Origin: Membranipora membranacea
Taxonomy: Eukaryota > Bryozoa > Gymnolaemata > Cheilostomatida > Membraniporidae
Direction of reading: 5' to 3'
Length of the DNA: 64,000 nucleotides
Assembly (NCBI GenBank): GCA_914767715.1
Contig: OU612066.1
Coordinates: forward strand, 34,200,283 to 34,264,282
Numbering within the stretch: position 1 is the first letter of the stretch; each line of letters starts with the position of its first letter. Both the position numbers and the translations under genes were made by a program. Shown here in pieces: positions 46,008 through 59,400 of this stretch. The notes beneath the pieces were generated by a model. That model saw only the letters and a program-made list of their open reading frames with translations, made no database searches and was not told where the DNA came from.

Positions 46008-47496
46008 AGATTGTGTGCCAACTCCATCATTCTTCAGTAACCGTGCCTGCTCTATGAGTGATTTACAGAGCTACTTTATTTTATCCAAAACTTATAAAAT
46101 TTTCAATACTGGTCCCCCTGATGAATTTTAATTTAGTTGCCAATATCTAGAGTTGTCCATCCTCCTCAAATAGAGCGTGCTTTCAGCTGCAATAAATAAG
46201 CTGATTAGATGGTTTCCATTCCCTTGAGCAGCTCAAGCTCATTTGTTCATCAGTATGATTGTATGATTGAATCTCTGTGAAGCTCATATATGGATGTTCT
46301 CCTCAGGAAAATGAGTCTGAGGCACTCGAGTTTGTGTATTTCTGTGTTTTTACGCAATCAATCATTCTATCTTTTTTAATGATAAATATCAGACTCATAA
46401 CCACCGTGTTGATTGCTCTGTTGATTTTTTCGATTATACTGTCGGTGTTTCATTGATAATTCCATGTTAATCCTGTGATATTATTTTTAAGTGCATTTTT
46501 AATTTAGCTCCTTTCTGAGGAATTTTTCACCCAATAACTTTGCTTGTGTGAAGCCCTACTCTGAACAACCTTTATTTACTGCTGCCGTTGAGACACAAAT
46601 TCATTGTAACGTTCTGTGGATTCTCAAAGCTGTAAATTATTGCCTTCAGTTTATTTTATGTTTCTATCAGCAACTTTTCCGCTGTTACACAGTATTCACA
46701 TATTAACAATAACACATGTTGTTGCTCTATCAATGTTACCTTGTCAGTCATAAGTTTTCTATCCTAAATACACAAACTTAAATATGATTGAATCGATTAG
46801 CTGAAATACTCAATCACCTACTTGAATGTCTCTCTAAGTTTTATCAGTTTGTGTAGACAAAAGTAGTCAGTGGATGCCAGCAGGGAGAATTCTCCCTGAT
46901 GCCAGGCTCTATGATCGACAATACAATTACAATCCCATAATTGTTTCGCTGTGGCCCCTTCATAGTCAAGGCAAAAAGGTGCCGCAATTGGAAAAGCTAG
47001 GAGTAAAGGTGGTAATATTTTCTGGTGCATGACAAAGATTCACTCTTAATGAATGTACCTATTTATGACGGTAATATAAACATTTGCTCTCCTCTCGGAA
47101 GCTAGGAATTGGGGATTTATGTGGAGTTATCTTCTCAGTTACAGTGGAATTTCCAACTCTGTTGACTGTACAAATTAAGCCTTACGCTTCGAAATATAAT
47201 TCTTTGACACATAGTTTTGTTGTCTTGGAACTATATATCATGAATATAATGTAATTGAATTGACATTTTTCTCTGATATTCTGTGTCTTTTAATCACATT
47301 TTGTCAATTTGAAACCTTTGTTGCGAGTGTAGTGTAGGGATATAACAGAATTATTCTTTATAGGTACTGCTTTCCTCCCAGCCAGGATTCGCCATTTTTG
47401 CTCATGTGATCTCTTGTTTGGTCCCGTGATCAAAAGCACACTTTCCAGGGAAGTTTAAACAACAGTGCATAACTCATCTGTCCAGCTGAGACAAGG
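46008..47496. other. 3' flank of SPFH gene and upstream of USF gene
   Basis: The start is the SPFH 3' untranslated region, ending near the AATAAA at 46191. The remainder shows no exon. An 18-bp perfect palindrome, cagggagaattctccctg, lies at 46881-46898. The right end should contain the USF promoter and 5' leader; no specific element was recognised. Confidence 0.5.
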
Positions 47497-50400
47497 ATGG
47501 ATGAGCTGCACCCAGAGCTTGAAAACTCGTAAGTACTATCAAATCTTACTCAACCATAGCCCTAATTAATTTGTCTATCCCAGTTTTCCTGCCCAAAATG
47601 GTAAAATTTGATATTTATTACAGTTGAGTTGAATCTATCATTATTGATTGTTGACTCAACATCCACGGCACATGGTATACGCACTGATACATATAAAAAT
47701 GCCATGATGTCATAGATAGATAGCATCATAACTGACTTTGAACAATGGCCTCCACCTATCCACATAACAGGAGGCAGTGACTGAATCCGAAGAAGAGTAA
47801 TACTAATAGAGAGTGGTGAGGATCTGTATACCAGTCTGAGTCTAAGGACTGGAGTACTCTCCACTCCAGTATTTGAACATAACTATCTACTAACTGATTT
47901 GATTATAAGGCTGTAATGCTACATTATAACATTGGCCGTTAGGTAGTACATATATACAAAGGGTGGTACATCTTCTGCATCATCAGTACCATGTATGTAT
48001 CTCCCTGACATGACCTACCTTACTTGCCCACTTACGCACTTGTCTGATCTCATGCCAAATTTCATTGCTGACGGTAAACGCAAACCAGTTACTCGGCTCA
48101 TTTACATTATCGTCATATATTGCTCTACAATTTCTGTCAATTGGCGAAGTAAATATGCACCTCTGCTCCGGTGATTTCCTCTTCTATGCCAGTGACTTCG
48201 ACTATTTGTTATTGTATACTAACTTTCAAGCCAGCCTCAATGAATAAATAATAATGAATAGTAAGTAGGTATTGGCATAGGCCTATGGAGAGAAGGAGAT
48301 CCAACATGAGCTCTTTTCTTGTTCACTGTATACAATCACAGAGCCCGGGCCATCTACAACTTCAATTATGGAAAAGCGTACCACCGTTTCCATCTGGGAC
48401 TCCACCTGACAAATGTTATCTTCAATATTGCAACCAAAATGCTGTGGGTCCAGTAACCAAAGATAGTGAAGGCCTGATAATAATCTCGATCACTGTAACT
48501 GTTTTGTCGATCTTTTAGTCCAATAACAGGAGAGGAAGATAAGGATGGAGGACTGACTACTGAAGAGTTTCGTACTGCTGACGGTCAGAGTGTATCTTAT
48601 AGAGTTCTGCAGGTATCTGAGGCTGAGGAGCAAGGTCTTATAGCGGCGTCACTGCCTCCTGGAACACAAGTCGCTCAGGTATTGTTGTTATTATAACATC
48701 TAAAATGAGACGATCTCTGGTTTTTGATCTGGTTAACATCTAGCTGATACAAAATTAAGCAACCCTGATTACTCATTGTCATCATGTGTGGATATCTTCT
48801 TGTAACAATGGACCGAGAATTTTAAATTGAAAATAGATAAGTAAGTCGATCAATCATTTTCAAACTATTGTTTTTGTCGGCGTGATATAGGCTGTGTTGT
48901 CGAGCCCATTCAGTGGTGCTGGAGCGACAGTGGATGGAAATGGAGATACCACATTTGCATATATACCTGCTGGTACTGTCAACGCTGGGGGAGACAATGA
49001 AACTGTAGCTGTCACAAACCTCGCCTCGTCGGGTGGTGAGTTTGAACAAGGTGCTTTATTTTGACATTTAGTACCATTGATTACCCAAACTCCATTTCAT
49101 TAAAGACTACATTAACACTGACACATCCTATGGTGCCTGGCAATGTTGATGCCTTGTCTGTATAGCACCTGGGTATGGCCTCTGCTGTATAAGTTAGCCT
49201 TCCTCCTCTCCTTTCCAGCTAGTCAATACCCTGCACATCTGTATCATCATATGTGATAACAACACTGCAATTGATATACCAAGTGTGTTTTAATTTCAGA
49301 GCATACTCACTAGAAAAGATGTTTTGAGTAGTAGTGCAGTGCAGCATGAATACACCTTTCTGTTACAGGTCAGTTCTATGTGATGATGTCACCACAGGAT
49401 GTCATACAAGGTCAGCGACAGACTACAGTACGTAACGTCACAGCTTCCCCTGCTGTCGCAGCTGGTGGTAAATACAATAGGGATGATCGGCGCAGAAACA
49501 CTCACAATGAGGTTAGTGATTATGAATTAGTGGGTCCTTAACTAGGAGCAGCTCACAAGTCGGCATCAGCTTGATTGATGCCCTTCTCAAATGCCCCACT
49601 ACATCTTGGAGGTCAAATTCTAATACCCATAAATAGGAAATCACCCCGAGTTGCATCTATAATGTCTACATTGTACATCTCTAATGTCTACATTGTACAT
49701 TGTACATCTATAATGTCTACATTGTACATTGTACATCTACATTGTACGTTGCAGGTTGAACGAAGGCGTAGAGATAAAATAAATAACTGGATTGTAACTC
49801 TTAGTAAGCTAATTCCAGACTGTGTGGATGCCAGCAACACCTCATCAGCTGTGGTATGTGTTTTGAACAGGTGGTCTTCAGTAAGACTGTTTCTATGTAT
49901 TTGGAGTTATGTGCTCTACCTCATTTTTCTAGGCATTCAGAAAATAAATTTGATTAATGCACTGAAATGTTAATGTAATTGGATGCATTGAACAGATTTA
50001 AAATATAATATATTTGGCTCAACTTTCTTTAAAATGTAAAAAAAAGGATTGGAGTAAGCAAAAATTAAAGTCAGAATTATTTTATTAATGTCTATTGGTG
50101 ATGATGGATCAGAAGCTCAATAATTTTATTACCGATCAGTCACTAAGAGAGTGTGACAGGTGTGAGGAAAGAATGATATCCTTCAGTTAACCTGCCTAAT
50201 CTACTACTATGATCTACTGCACCACTTCTCCGAATTCTGACTTTACAATCTGTTTTGTTCTCCAATTTTCAGAGTAAAAGTGGCATACTATCAAAAGCGT
50301 GCGAATACATTCAAGATTTGAAGACTGCCAACCTTCGACTAGCAGAAAGTCTGAAGGAGACTGAATCTCTCACTATGGAGAATGAAATGCTTCGACAACA

Positions 50401-50506
50401 ACTGGAACAAAGTAAAGAGGAAGCAAATTCGTTCCGTAGGACAATTGAGCAGCAGTCTGGGCTTGTATCTTCTGTGTTACCGAATACCCCACTAGACGCG
50501 CAGTAG
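47497..50506 (+). CDS. USF: Upstream stimulatory factor (USF), bHLH-leucine zipper, 6 exons
   Basis: Exons: 47497-47528, 48519-48678, 48891-49035, 49369-49511, 49755-49853, 50273-50506. All junctions are GT/AG with matching phases, giving 813 nt, or 270 residues. The family binds CACGTG E-boxes as dimers in the nucleus. Near residue 113 the USF-specific segment reads GQFYVMMSPQDV. The basic region and helix 1 (about 150-180) read THNEVERRRRDKINNWI, with the His, Glu and Arg that contact the E-box. Helix 2 starts SGILSKACEYIQDL (about 196), followed by a zipper to about 245. The loop spans the exon 5/6 junction. The N-terminal activation region contains YRVLQVSEAEEQG, like vertebrate USF. Length is slightly below the roughly 310 residues of vertebrate USF1. 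AATAAA at 51151-51156 is a candidate polyadenylation signal, rather distant. Confidence 0.95.
49655..49752 (+). repeat. Short tandem repeats at a USF splice acceptor
   Basis: Imperfect units of catctataatgtctacattgt and gtacattgtacat repeat three to four times. They end directly at the acceptor gttgcag before the bHLH exon at 49755. The usual pyrimidine tract is largely replaced by this repeat. Confidence 0.8.
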
Positions 50507-53422
50507 TTTGATCAGTTTGGGCTGACGACTTAATGATACTTTATATAGACACAGAGACATAAGATCTGTGATATCTATTGAGCGCTGGCTTCAACTGACT
50601 CAAAAATTAGAGCCAGTCTGAATAATGGCTGCATGAGGCTGATTACATTGGGTTACCCCCACTATATGTCCCCTTCAGTCGAAGGTTATATTAGAAGCCG
50701 CCAAAGTGTGAACCTGTGAATCGAGCCGTCTTATTGGTAAGAAGGTGTTCACCTGTAGGCGAAATCGTTCGATTTGTAGTGTCTATATTTTTTTGTACAT
50801 AATAATGATATTGGATGTGTCATGAAGACTAAACAATATACTGTAAATTATCAGCTTTTGTTCAATGAACATGAATTTGCCATTATTCGACTTGAATATT
50901 CATGAATGCCAATATCTTACTCATTTTACCTGTCAGTTTTCATTATGATATACATATTCCTGGTTTTTTATCATTTCGCACTTTTTTGTTGACTCAAGCG
51001 CATGCTCTGACTTAACATATTATAAATTATCTCAATTTTTTTAATCAAACAACTATTCTTAGGTTCTGCTGCTAGGGTTTAGGTTTCTAATGACTAGTTA
51101 TGAGGAACAGACCCTTCTTTGCTATATTTTGTATCTGACGACACATTAGCAATAAATTTGAGTACTTGACTAAGATTGATAATGAGAAGAATAACCTATA
51201 TGGTAGTATTGTTGTTAGAGCCTCAAACTTAAACATGGAAGGATCCTTTGAGTACATCATGTAACAAGACAGGCTGCTCGTAGTCATAAATGAGCTGATT
51301 TTGGCATGAAATTCCCTGCCAATATTACAATCACTGGTTTCAAGAAAATGTGATGGGAGTTGTCCTCACGTTCTAACGGAGAACATAACCCTCAATTTCT
51401 TTGATGGCTGAAGCATAGTATTTGGGACAGTGTTTGACCCATACTCCCTTGTCCACTGCATAGAGATAATATTAATGGTAAGGTCTATGACTTAGTGACA
51501 GTTGTGAAGAGATGCTGTTGGCTCATGCCGAGGGGCTATTTTTAAGAATTGAAGTAATTTCAGCAAATTATTGTATATAAATCAAACTTGCCATTTATTA
51601 TTAAGAACACCACAAGAAATGAGTGTGACCTGCATATAATTATGGGCATCTTATCTCAGAATTATGAGCACAACTATTGGAAATTAAAACATAGTACTAG
51701 GCGAAGAAAATAATATGCTTTAGCAGTTATGATATGTCCTACTAGCATAGCAAAGGTCACCACTAACTGAGTCACCACTAACTGATATACTGCAGTTATC
51801 ACTCAAAATACAGCCGGTCCAAACTGCAGTCAATCATAAGATTCCAGGAGGTGTGGGCATCAAACTAAGTCCTGAGTTTGAGTCAGTGCCAAACCCTGTC
51901 AAATGAATAGTAAACCATAACTCGTTTAACATCTAAACAAATTAAGATTTGTCATTTTCTTGTTTCCGATTAGCATTAGCAAGATGTTAACTGTGAGCAA
52001 TATTTCATTTTGGATTTCTAGAAACATGGCAAAAATTGACAAGCTGCATCCAGAATAAGTCAGTACCACTGCAGTTGGCGAAAACTGCCTGTTGTTTCAC
52101 ATTAAAGCCCCAGTGCCTGTAATTAGGTTGATTATAATCAGGTGTCTTATCACACGCCACATCCCGAAACATGGCCGACAAAATATAAGTTACCTTAGTG
52201 GCAAGGCCGCAATATCTGCACCAGGTTACTCTCTGTTTGCAGGCAGGTCGGAGCACACCTGGGGGCAAACCAAGCCCCAATAGTCAATGGACTGCAGTGG
52301 GATTCCAACCCATGACCTTAAACATTTGCATGCTGAAGGAGGTGGCGCACTTACCAACTGAGCCACCTCCTTTTCCTAATTATGACACCTCTATGTTGGC
52401 TGAGTCAATTGCAAAGTCAACTGGCATGCTTGGTCTGATCTAATCCGGCACTGTATTTGCTGCACATATAATATTTGCTCATTCATGCTCTTTCGATGGG
52501 GATGACCAAAACTTCCAATAAAGACACCTCTTTTAAGTCAAGTGAGCACAACTCCTACCATGAACAGACTGGGTATGGTACAACCAGGATGTTTGGCACA
52601 AACTCGAACTCCCTTATAAACATATTCGTGACTAAACTGACTTTCAAAACAGGCACGCTAGATATAGTGATATCTTTACTGTTGTGCTATTGACATTCAA
52701 ACTGGCATCCAGACTTCATTATAGGCATGTTTAACTCTGAACGTTAGAGTGAATCTAGTATGAGTCCCCATCTGATAGTCTGATGAACAATATTCAGTTT
52801 CTAATGATCGGAGATATACACAATGGTATTATCACCTGACCAAAAACAGGGAAAGCATTATATTTTACCACACCACTACCAATAACTGGCAATGTTCTCT
52901 GTTTTGAAAAATAATTGTTTAGGTTCACCATCTCCAGATTGCTGTGGGATTGTGCTCCCTTGACCGTAATAGGGTTGTTTTAGTGATGAAATTTGTCAGA
53001 CCAAAACTGCAGCTGAGAGTGAGCAGCTACAGTGACGGTATTGGTCATACAATACATGCCATTTGATTCAGTGTGACTCAGCCAACATAGAGTTTGCTGT
53101 TTTAGTGGTGCCATGATGCTTTAATTAGAGGCACTACAGCTTTAGTGTGAAGGGAATACATTTATTTAGTCAATTGTAAGTACCCGCCAGCTACAAACTG
53201 GATCAGTGAACAAAAGAAGACACTATTTGAGTGAGGAGGAACTTGTTGAAATCAACTAGTGCTAACGTGTGACTTGCCTGAATCATTTACTCTACAATAA
53301 GTCCAAAAGAGGTATTGTATAACTGTATTGAGAGTGATAGCCTGTTGAGTTAAACATTCAAAGCTGAGTTTCAGCGCATTTTCAGTACTTGCCTTGTCAA
53401 TCAATTTATAACCATTTCAGGT
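50507..53422. other. Convergent spacer between USF and the RGS gene
   Basis: USF (plus) and the RGS gene (minus) end towards each other. The left part is USF 3' flank. A tRNA-derived SINE lies at 52126-52376. On the minus strand AATAAA at 53166-53161, about 257 bp past the RGS stop, is its likely polyadenylation signal. No further gene was seen. Confidence 0.55.
52126..52376 (-). mobile_element. tRNA-derived SINE, family 2, copy 2
   Basis: On the minus strand the head reads aggtggctcagttggtaag with an A-box and a one-mismatch B-box (ggttggaatcc). The shared body gctccgacctgcctgcaaac follows, then the tail atgtggcgtgtgataa. It is collinear with 32642-32874 but keeps about 20 bp before the B-box that copy 1 lacks. 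Confidence 0.8.
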
Positions 53423-56400
53423 TCACAATAAATTACCTGATGCTTGATTGAGCGAATTATTAAGTCTTGATGGTTTAGCTGAAGCAGACAGAGCGACATT
53501 GTTGAGACCAGAGTTTGTAGCATAGCCTGGTGTTATAACAGGGGGGATATTATTAGCAGGGACTGCAGTAGTACCGGTATATGATGAATTAGCAGGTATC
53601 GTATGCTGCAGGTGTCTTTGTATGAATATGTACTGTCTTATACCACCTTCAACTGAAGTCAATATCCGGGTCGATTCTGTCTCACCTGTGAAAATCAGAT
53701 TAAGCCACAATATGCGTATCAATTGGAATCGTCTCGTATCGTTCTTCACTTTCCTCTGTGAGCTTTATGGTGCTATAGAGGGCTATGAGACACCACAACA
53801 ATCCTTACAGAATCGATGAGCAAATACAAGCTTGTATATCATTAACATAATATAAAGTTTGTATATTTGTATTACTTATGAAATGATACTTAATATTAGT
53901 GAATAGCGGGCTATCTAATTAGCGCCATCGACCCATTCTTTTTTGGGGATGGTGAGATGGCGCAATCGGTTAGCGCGCTTGCTATTCACTGCCAGGCGAT
54001 TAGTGCCGCAGGAGTTGTGGGTTCGAGTCCCACTGGGGGAGCTTTCATTGTTGATTGTTTCAGCCCCCAGCACCCTCGGGTGTATACCTCTCCTGTGTAC
54101 TTGTCTACTGACTGACTCATGGAAAGAAATGTGACAGCATGGAAAGACATGCTGACAAGCTGAAAAGACAGCTAAACCTACTACAAGGGGTCCCAGCAAT
54201 GGGCCATGTAAGGCCAATAACCCTAACACGTACGCTGTGTTTCATAGGGTGGCAATGGTGGATTGGAATGTGCTGTGGGATGAGAGAACACAACTCCGAG
54301 TAGTGAATAGCGGGCTATCTAATTAGCGCCATCGACCCATTCTTTTTTGGGGATGGTGAGATGGCGCAATCGGTTAGCGCGCTTGCTATTCACTGCCAGG
54401 CGATTAGTGCCGCAGGAGTTGTGGGATCGAGTCCCACTGGGGGAGCTTTCATTGTTGATTGTTCCAGCCCCCAGCACCCTCGGGTGTATACCTCTCCTTA
54501 CATTATTTATATTCATTCATACGTTTGTGATGTATTTTGTAAATACAAAATGTTTACTTTCATAGTCCTTGAATCTTACCTGTTGAGTTGACCATCACAT
54601 ATTCATATTTAACTGTATCATGAAACGGGTAGGCTGGGATTGGCTCCACATATTCAGGGGTCTTGATCCGACTGAAGCTACACCCTATCCAGTAGGACTT
54701 CAAAAACCTACAAAACATACCAAATAATATAGTACTCATACATTATTCAGTACAAATCTTGCCTAATGTGGGTTGAGAGTAGCAGTATGAGACTCTCCAG
54801 AGAACATGTGATTGGAACCCATATTTCTCAGAGACCCCGCACAATTATTACTGATCGAACCATCCTTGATGTTAGAAAGAGGGGTTTGTTCTGACAGAAC
54901 AGCACCGTGCAGTGCAGTATAGACTCCTTAGGCTCGATCACTAGGGTAGGTACTTGACCTCTCGACTTGTGCACACTGTGGCTGATGCATAAACTAGACC
55001 CAAACTGAGTGTTCTGCTAGTCACCCTCGTATCAGGCCATCACAGACGACACACAGCCTGATCAATAAGTCAGTTCAGCCAGATCTGTATCACTATACCT
55101 TTTCCAGAGGAGCATTGCAGGGAAAATAAGTACCATCTCCGCTTCAATGAACAGTCGCAGGTCGGCGGTAGTCACTCTGTTGGTTTTAACAATATGATCA
55201 GTTATATTCTGAGGGACGTTGATCTACAACAATGAATAACATCAGCGAATATAAGGACACGTCTAAAGCATTATTTAAAACTAACATCTCAATGACTTAC
55301 AAAGAATCAGCACGAGTTACAAATAAAGTCAACAAGATCTGGAATCTCCGTGTGTTTTTTGATTTTCTGGATGACAATTGGTTTATCCAGAGCAGGGAGG
55401 GTGGGTATACCACACTCCCACCCTCCCTCTCCAGAGTGTGATGGTTTTTTTTTGTAATGGGTAACTTTCTAGTGCTATTGTTTTTGGGATAATGTTAAAC
55501 ATAGTGAATGTGGTCATCTAGGATATTGCATCGCAACCAGTATACGAGGGCTCATTGGCTTATCTTAGTTTAGTTTGGTGAGACTTGAACTCTCTATGGG
55601 CTGTAATTGTGTACGAGATCAGTAATTTTTGGGGATTTGGTAATAAATTTTGAAAGACTTCATATATTTGGTAAGCAAAAATTAATTATCTAGTGCCTTT
55701 ACACTTTTGGGTTTGGAGCCATTTTGAATGCACCTGCCCTTGTATTCATTGCTTTGTTTGGGCTTTCGTGTGGCTTAAGGGAATTTGAGGAAAAGGATCA
55801 GGACCCAAGATAATTGTGTGAGTGGTCAGGCAAATAAAAATCAACCGGAAGACTTATGGTTACACTTAAGTAAACGTTCTACAGTGTATTGGAAAAAAAG
55901 ATAAGTGATATATTGTATGGACAATTAAAAGTGCGATAAAGTTCAAAATTTGGTGTGGTCAATGTACAGGTAACAAAAGCCGATATTCTACCTGATTCTT
56001 TGGGGGTACTTCTGAGTCCAGATATCTATCCACTATAGCTTTAGCTTTAGCTTTGGCGTAAATAAAATCATCTCTGGGTTCCAGTCCCTGGCTCTCATTG
56101 GCTCGTACATTCCTCACTACACTGTAGTATCTATGTCATAAAGATAAGAGGAGGATGATTCTTTTGATATTAACAAAATTCAGTCATCAAAAGGGGGGTT
56201 ACCAAATAACTATCTGGTTCAATAATTCAATTTTGAGAATCCCAGCTGTTTGTTCAGTAACTCTGAAAAGAAGATTATGTGGTTAGGAATTTTCAGTTTA
56301 TCTCACTGCGTAGCCTTGGATTTAGAACTAGCTGCATAACCTAATGTAGAGGGTGGTATACTCAGTTTGGACAGTAGGAGGAATTTATGATGACCTCACC

Positions 56401-59400
56401 TGGAGCCCTCCAGTAAGAAGACTATATCGTTAGGAATTTTCTGTTGGTCTCTCTCTGGGACAGCAGTATTGCCCTTAGCCTTAGTGGTAGCTGCAGCACT
56501 ACTTATTATGGAGGGTGGTAAACTCCCCCGAGATACTGTAAGTAATTGTAAAAAGGTTCTTGTTTGAGTACAGCTGCGTTTACATTAGGCCGTCTCCGTC
56601 AGCTGGCCACCAACTCAAGACTGAGCAGTCTTTAACTCCAAGTCTAAGCCAGAGTCTGAGACTGGCATGTGTTTACATAGCACCGGCTTAGCCAATGTCA
56701 GTCTCAGAGAAAATAAATGTGAGTGATAGAACAAAGGGCAGTATTGTGATCGCTAAATTAGGGATTTGTGTTAAGACGGGCAGTCTTGAAACGGAAAAAA
56801 AGAGCACTGCTCGAATTGCCAGACACCGTCTTAAAAGCCGGTCAGACAAGGTCAGTCAACCGTTTTTGTTATTCACACTACACAGTCTCAGCCTCCGTCT
56901 TAGTAATTTGTCGGTCAGCCTCAAGACTGGGCCAAAAGACGGCCTAATGTAAACGCAGCTTTAGGAAAACAGCTTTATATGCTTGAATTCTAAAAGTCTA
57001 TAGAAATATTTCATGTATACATTAGTTATATTATATTCTGGCTGATCACCTAGAAAGGTAGGGATAAAGGGCTAAAGCAGTTGCTTGATTAACGGTATAA
57101 AAGCTTGTTATTGTAGCTTTCAATTCGGAAATCTGCTAGGGGTGTTAAAACCAAATGATAATGTAGTGAGTTTTTTAGCTTACGTGGTGTGTGTGAGAGC
57201 TTCTTTGACAGAGTAATAGGAGCCAGTCCACTGCCTGCCTCACCTACTGTCATCTCTATAACAAAACAAAAGCTGACCATGAATTCTACTGACTATGAGA
57301 AAACAACAGACTGCTAATTGAGATCGCAAAAGTTATTTCACCTCTTTTTAGTCAATTTCTGTGGTAGGCTAGCCAGTGATAGCCACCTCTACCTTGGAAT
57401 TCAGCAATGTATAGATAGTTTTTTTAATTTGAATGGTGTTGGAGAGCCTAACATATTCTATCCAATAGACTGGATGAACCAGTGCCATTCACTATGTTCT
57501 CATATGTCAATGTGACATAGATTTGAGGGCCAATACATACATGGGGTTTGCATTTAGGTCAACTTCCGTTCGCATTGGTTTGCGTTTCTTCATTCTGAGT
57601 GGCTCAATGCAGCAAGCCCGGTTTTAACACCCGGCCTCGGCAATTTCTTTTTTAAAATATTATCAGCATGGAAATCTCAAGCATTCGCCATGCCATTGGG
57701 AAGTGGACCACCCATTCGAAGCATGAGACCATCGTGATTTTTAGCTCACTTGACAATGCTGTATTGGGCAAAGCCATCTGAGCACTCGGATCAATTTTCT
57801 CATTCTGGTGTTTTATGAATACCAAGAATCTCTTCCTTAGCTGCCTATCCTTAATGCCTCTGTAGAAATCTATCAAAGTCCATGAAATTCTTCTCCAGTT
57901 TGTTAGAACCTGTAAAAATACAAAGGGTGGAATGAGACCAGAGTGAGCTGTATACATTATTAACACCCTTTTCTCGACTTTACATCAGGGAGATTAGCTA
58001 TCATTGGAAAAACTGGTTTAAAAATTATTCAGTCACCGCAGACTCATCATAAATATATAGTATTTTTCTTGGACATTACTAGTTTATGAATCTGGCATGG
58101 ATTTGTTTCACTATGGCCACTATGGGGTGCTACTATACTGATCATTCAACAAAAATGCCCAACATTCTTCCCTATTATCTTCTATCCTAAACCTTTTAGT
58201 AAAATTCTATGTTTGAGTATATGGTGCAACTTCAAAATCCTATAATGAGGGTAGTCTAAATGCACAGATGGCTGCAAGTGCAAGTTAATAGCTTAACATT
58301 ATCAAATACACAAAAATAATGGTTGAACGGTTGAATGTAGAGGAAGTTAATTTCTCCTTGAAGTAGAGTACGCAACCCCCTGTGCGTTTGCATCAAGGCA
58401 CAACAGTTGGGAACCCTTGAATATGTGAGGTAAGATAGTATAGCTATCCTCACTAGTTAACTAGTCATTTAAAAGCCCGTCAGCTAATAGCCCTTGTAGA
58501 ATGAACATTGATTTAATTACCGTCTGAAAAGACACGATACCAAATTTTCATTATACGCCTACTTACTGCACTTCCATGTCTAGAGCCACTGTTCTCTTTT
58601 AATTCATCTTCGAATGTATCTTTGAATGGACCAAACCTGTTAAGAGTTAAACACAATATCACTAATTTTGCTAGTAATTTCATAATTAACTCCATAATTG
58701 ATTATGATAAATTCCACATTAGTATCACTGTAGTCTTGGCCATCTAACTGAACATGGAAAAAGTCAGTGGTTCTAACTTTGCAGATGTGATAAAGTATAA
58801 ATTTTATAGTAAACAAGGCTTTGATACCATACCAATTGGACGCGAGATATTGGAAGATGATGCTCATGACGAGATCAATCTGACCCACACTAATCTTTTC
58901 TGCTCTGATGATGGCCTTGAACTGAGGGTCGTCTATTTGGTACTTCTCCACTGTGTAATAAGAAAGTCATAATGAGGAGATGAAAATTAGCCAGGTCACA
59001 TGGTATCCCAGAACGCAAATCTCTGGTGTATCCATTACAGCCGAGACAATGAATTAGACCTGATCTTCTTGTGGTCAAGCAGTCAAGTTTTGTTGGGGAA
59101 AAGCCTATGGAAAATGAATGGTGATAACCACTAACACCGTTATAGATTAGTGAAGAAGAAAAATAGAAAAAACTTAATATACGCCATTTATTTGCGAATC
59201 GATTTATTTCAAATAGATCTACTCCTCATTCAAAGTTGGTAACAAAGCCCTTACTCTGTCTGTTGAAGTAATGAGTCTCCTCTTCATCTAAAAAATACAT
59301 GATTTTAAAGGTCAATCAAGGTCACAAAATCACTTTACATACAATCAGAAGGGTGACAACCCAAGCCATTTATCACACTTACTCAAAATGAAAAGGATTG

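Noticed and set aside
52005-52443. Short open frames around the second SINE
   Set aside because: They overlap the SINE on both strands and have no independent support.
53951-54043. Functional tRNA gene
   Set aside because: Pol III boxes are good, but the acceptor strands do not pair, the anticodon arm is irregular, and the sequence is part of a repeated 404-bp unit.
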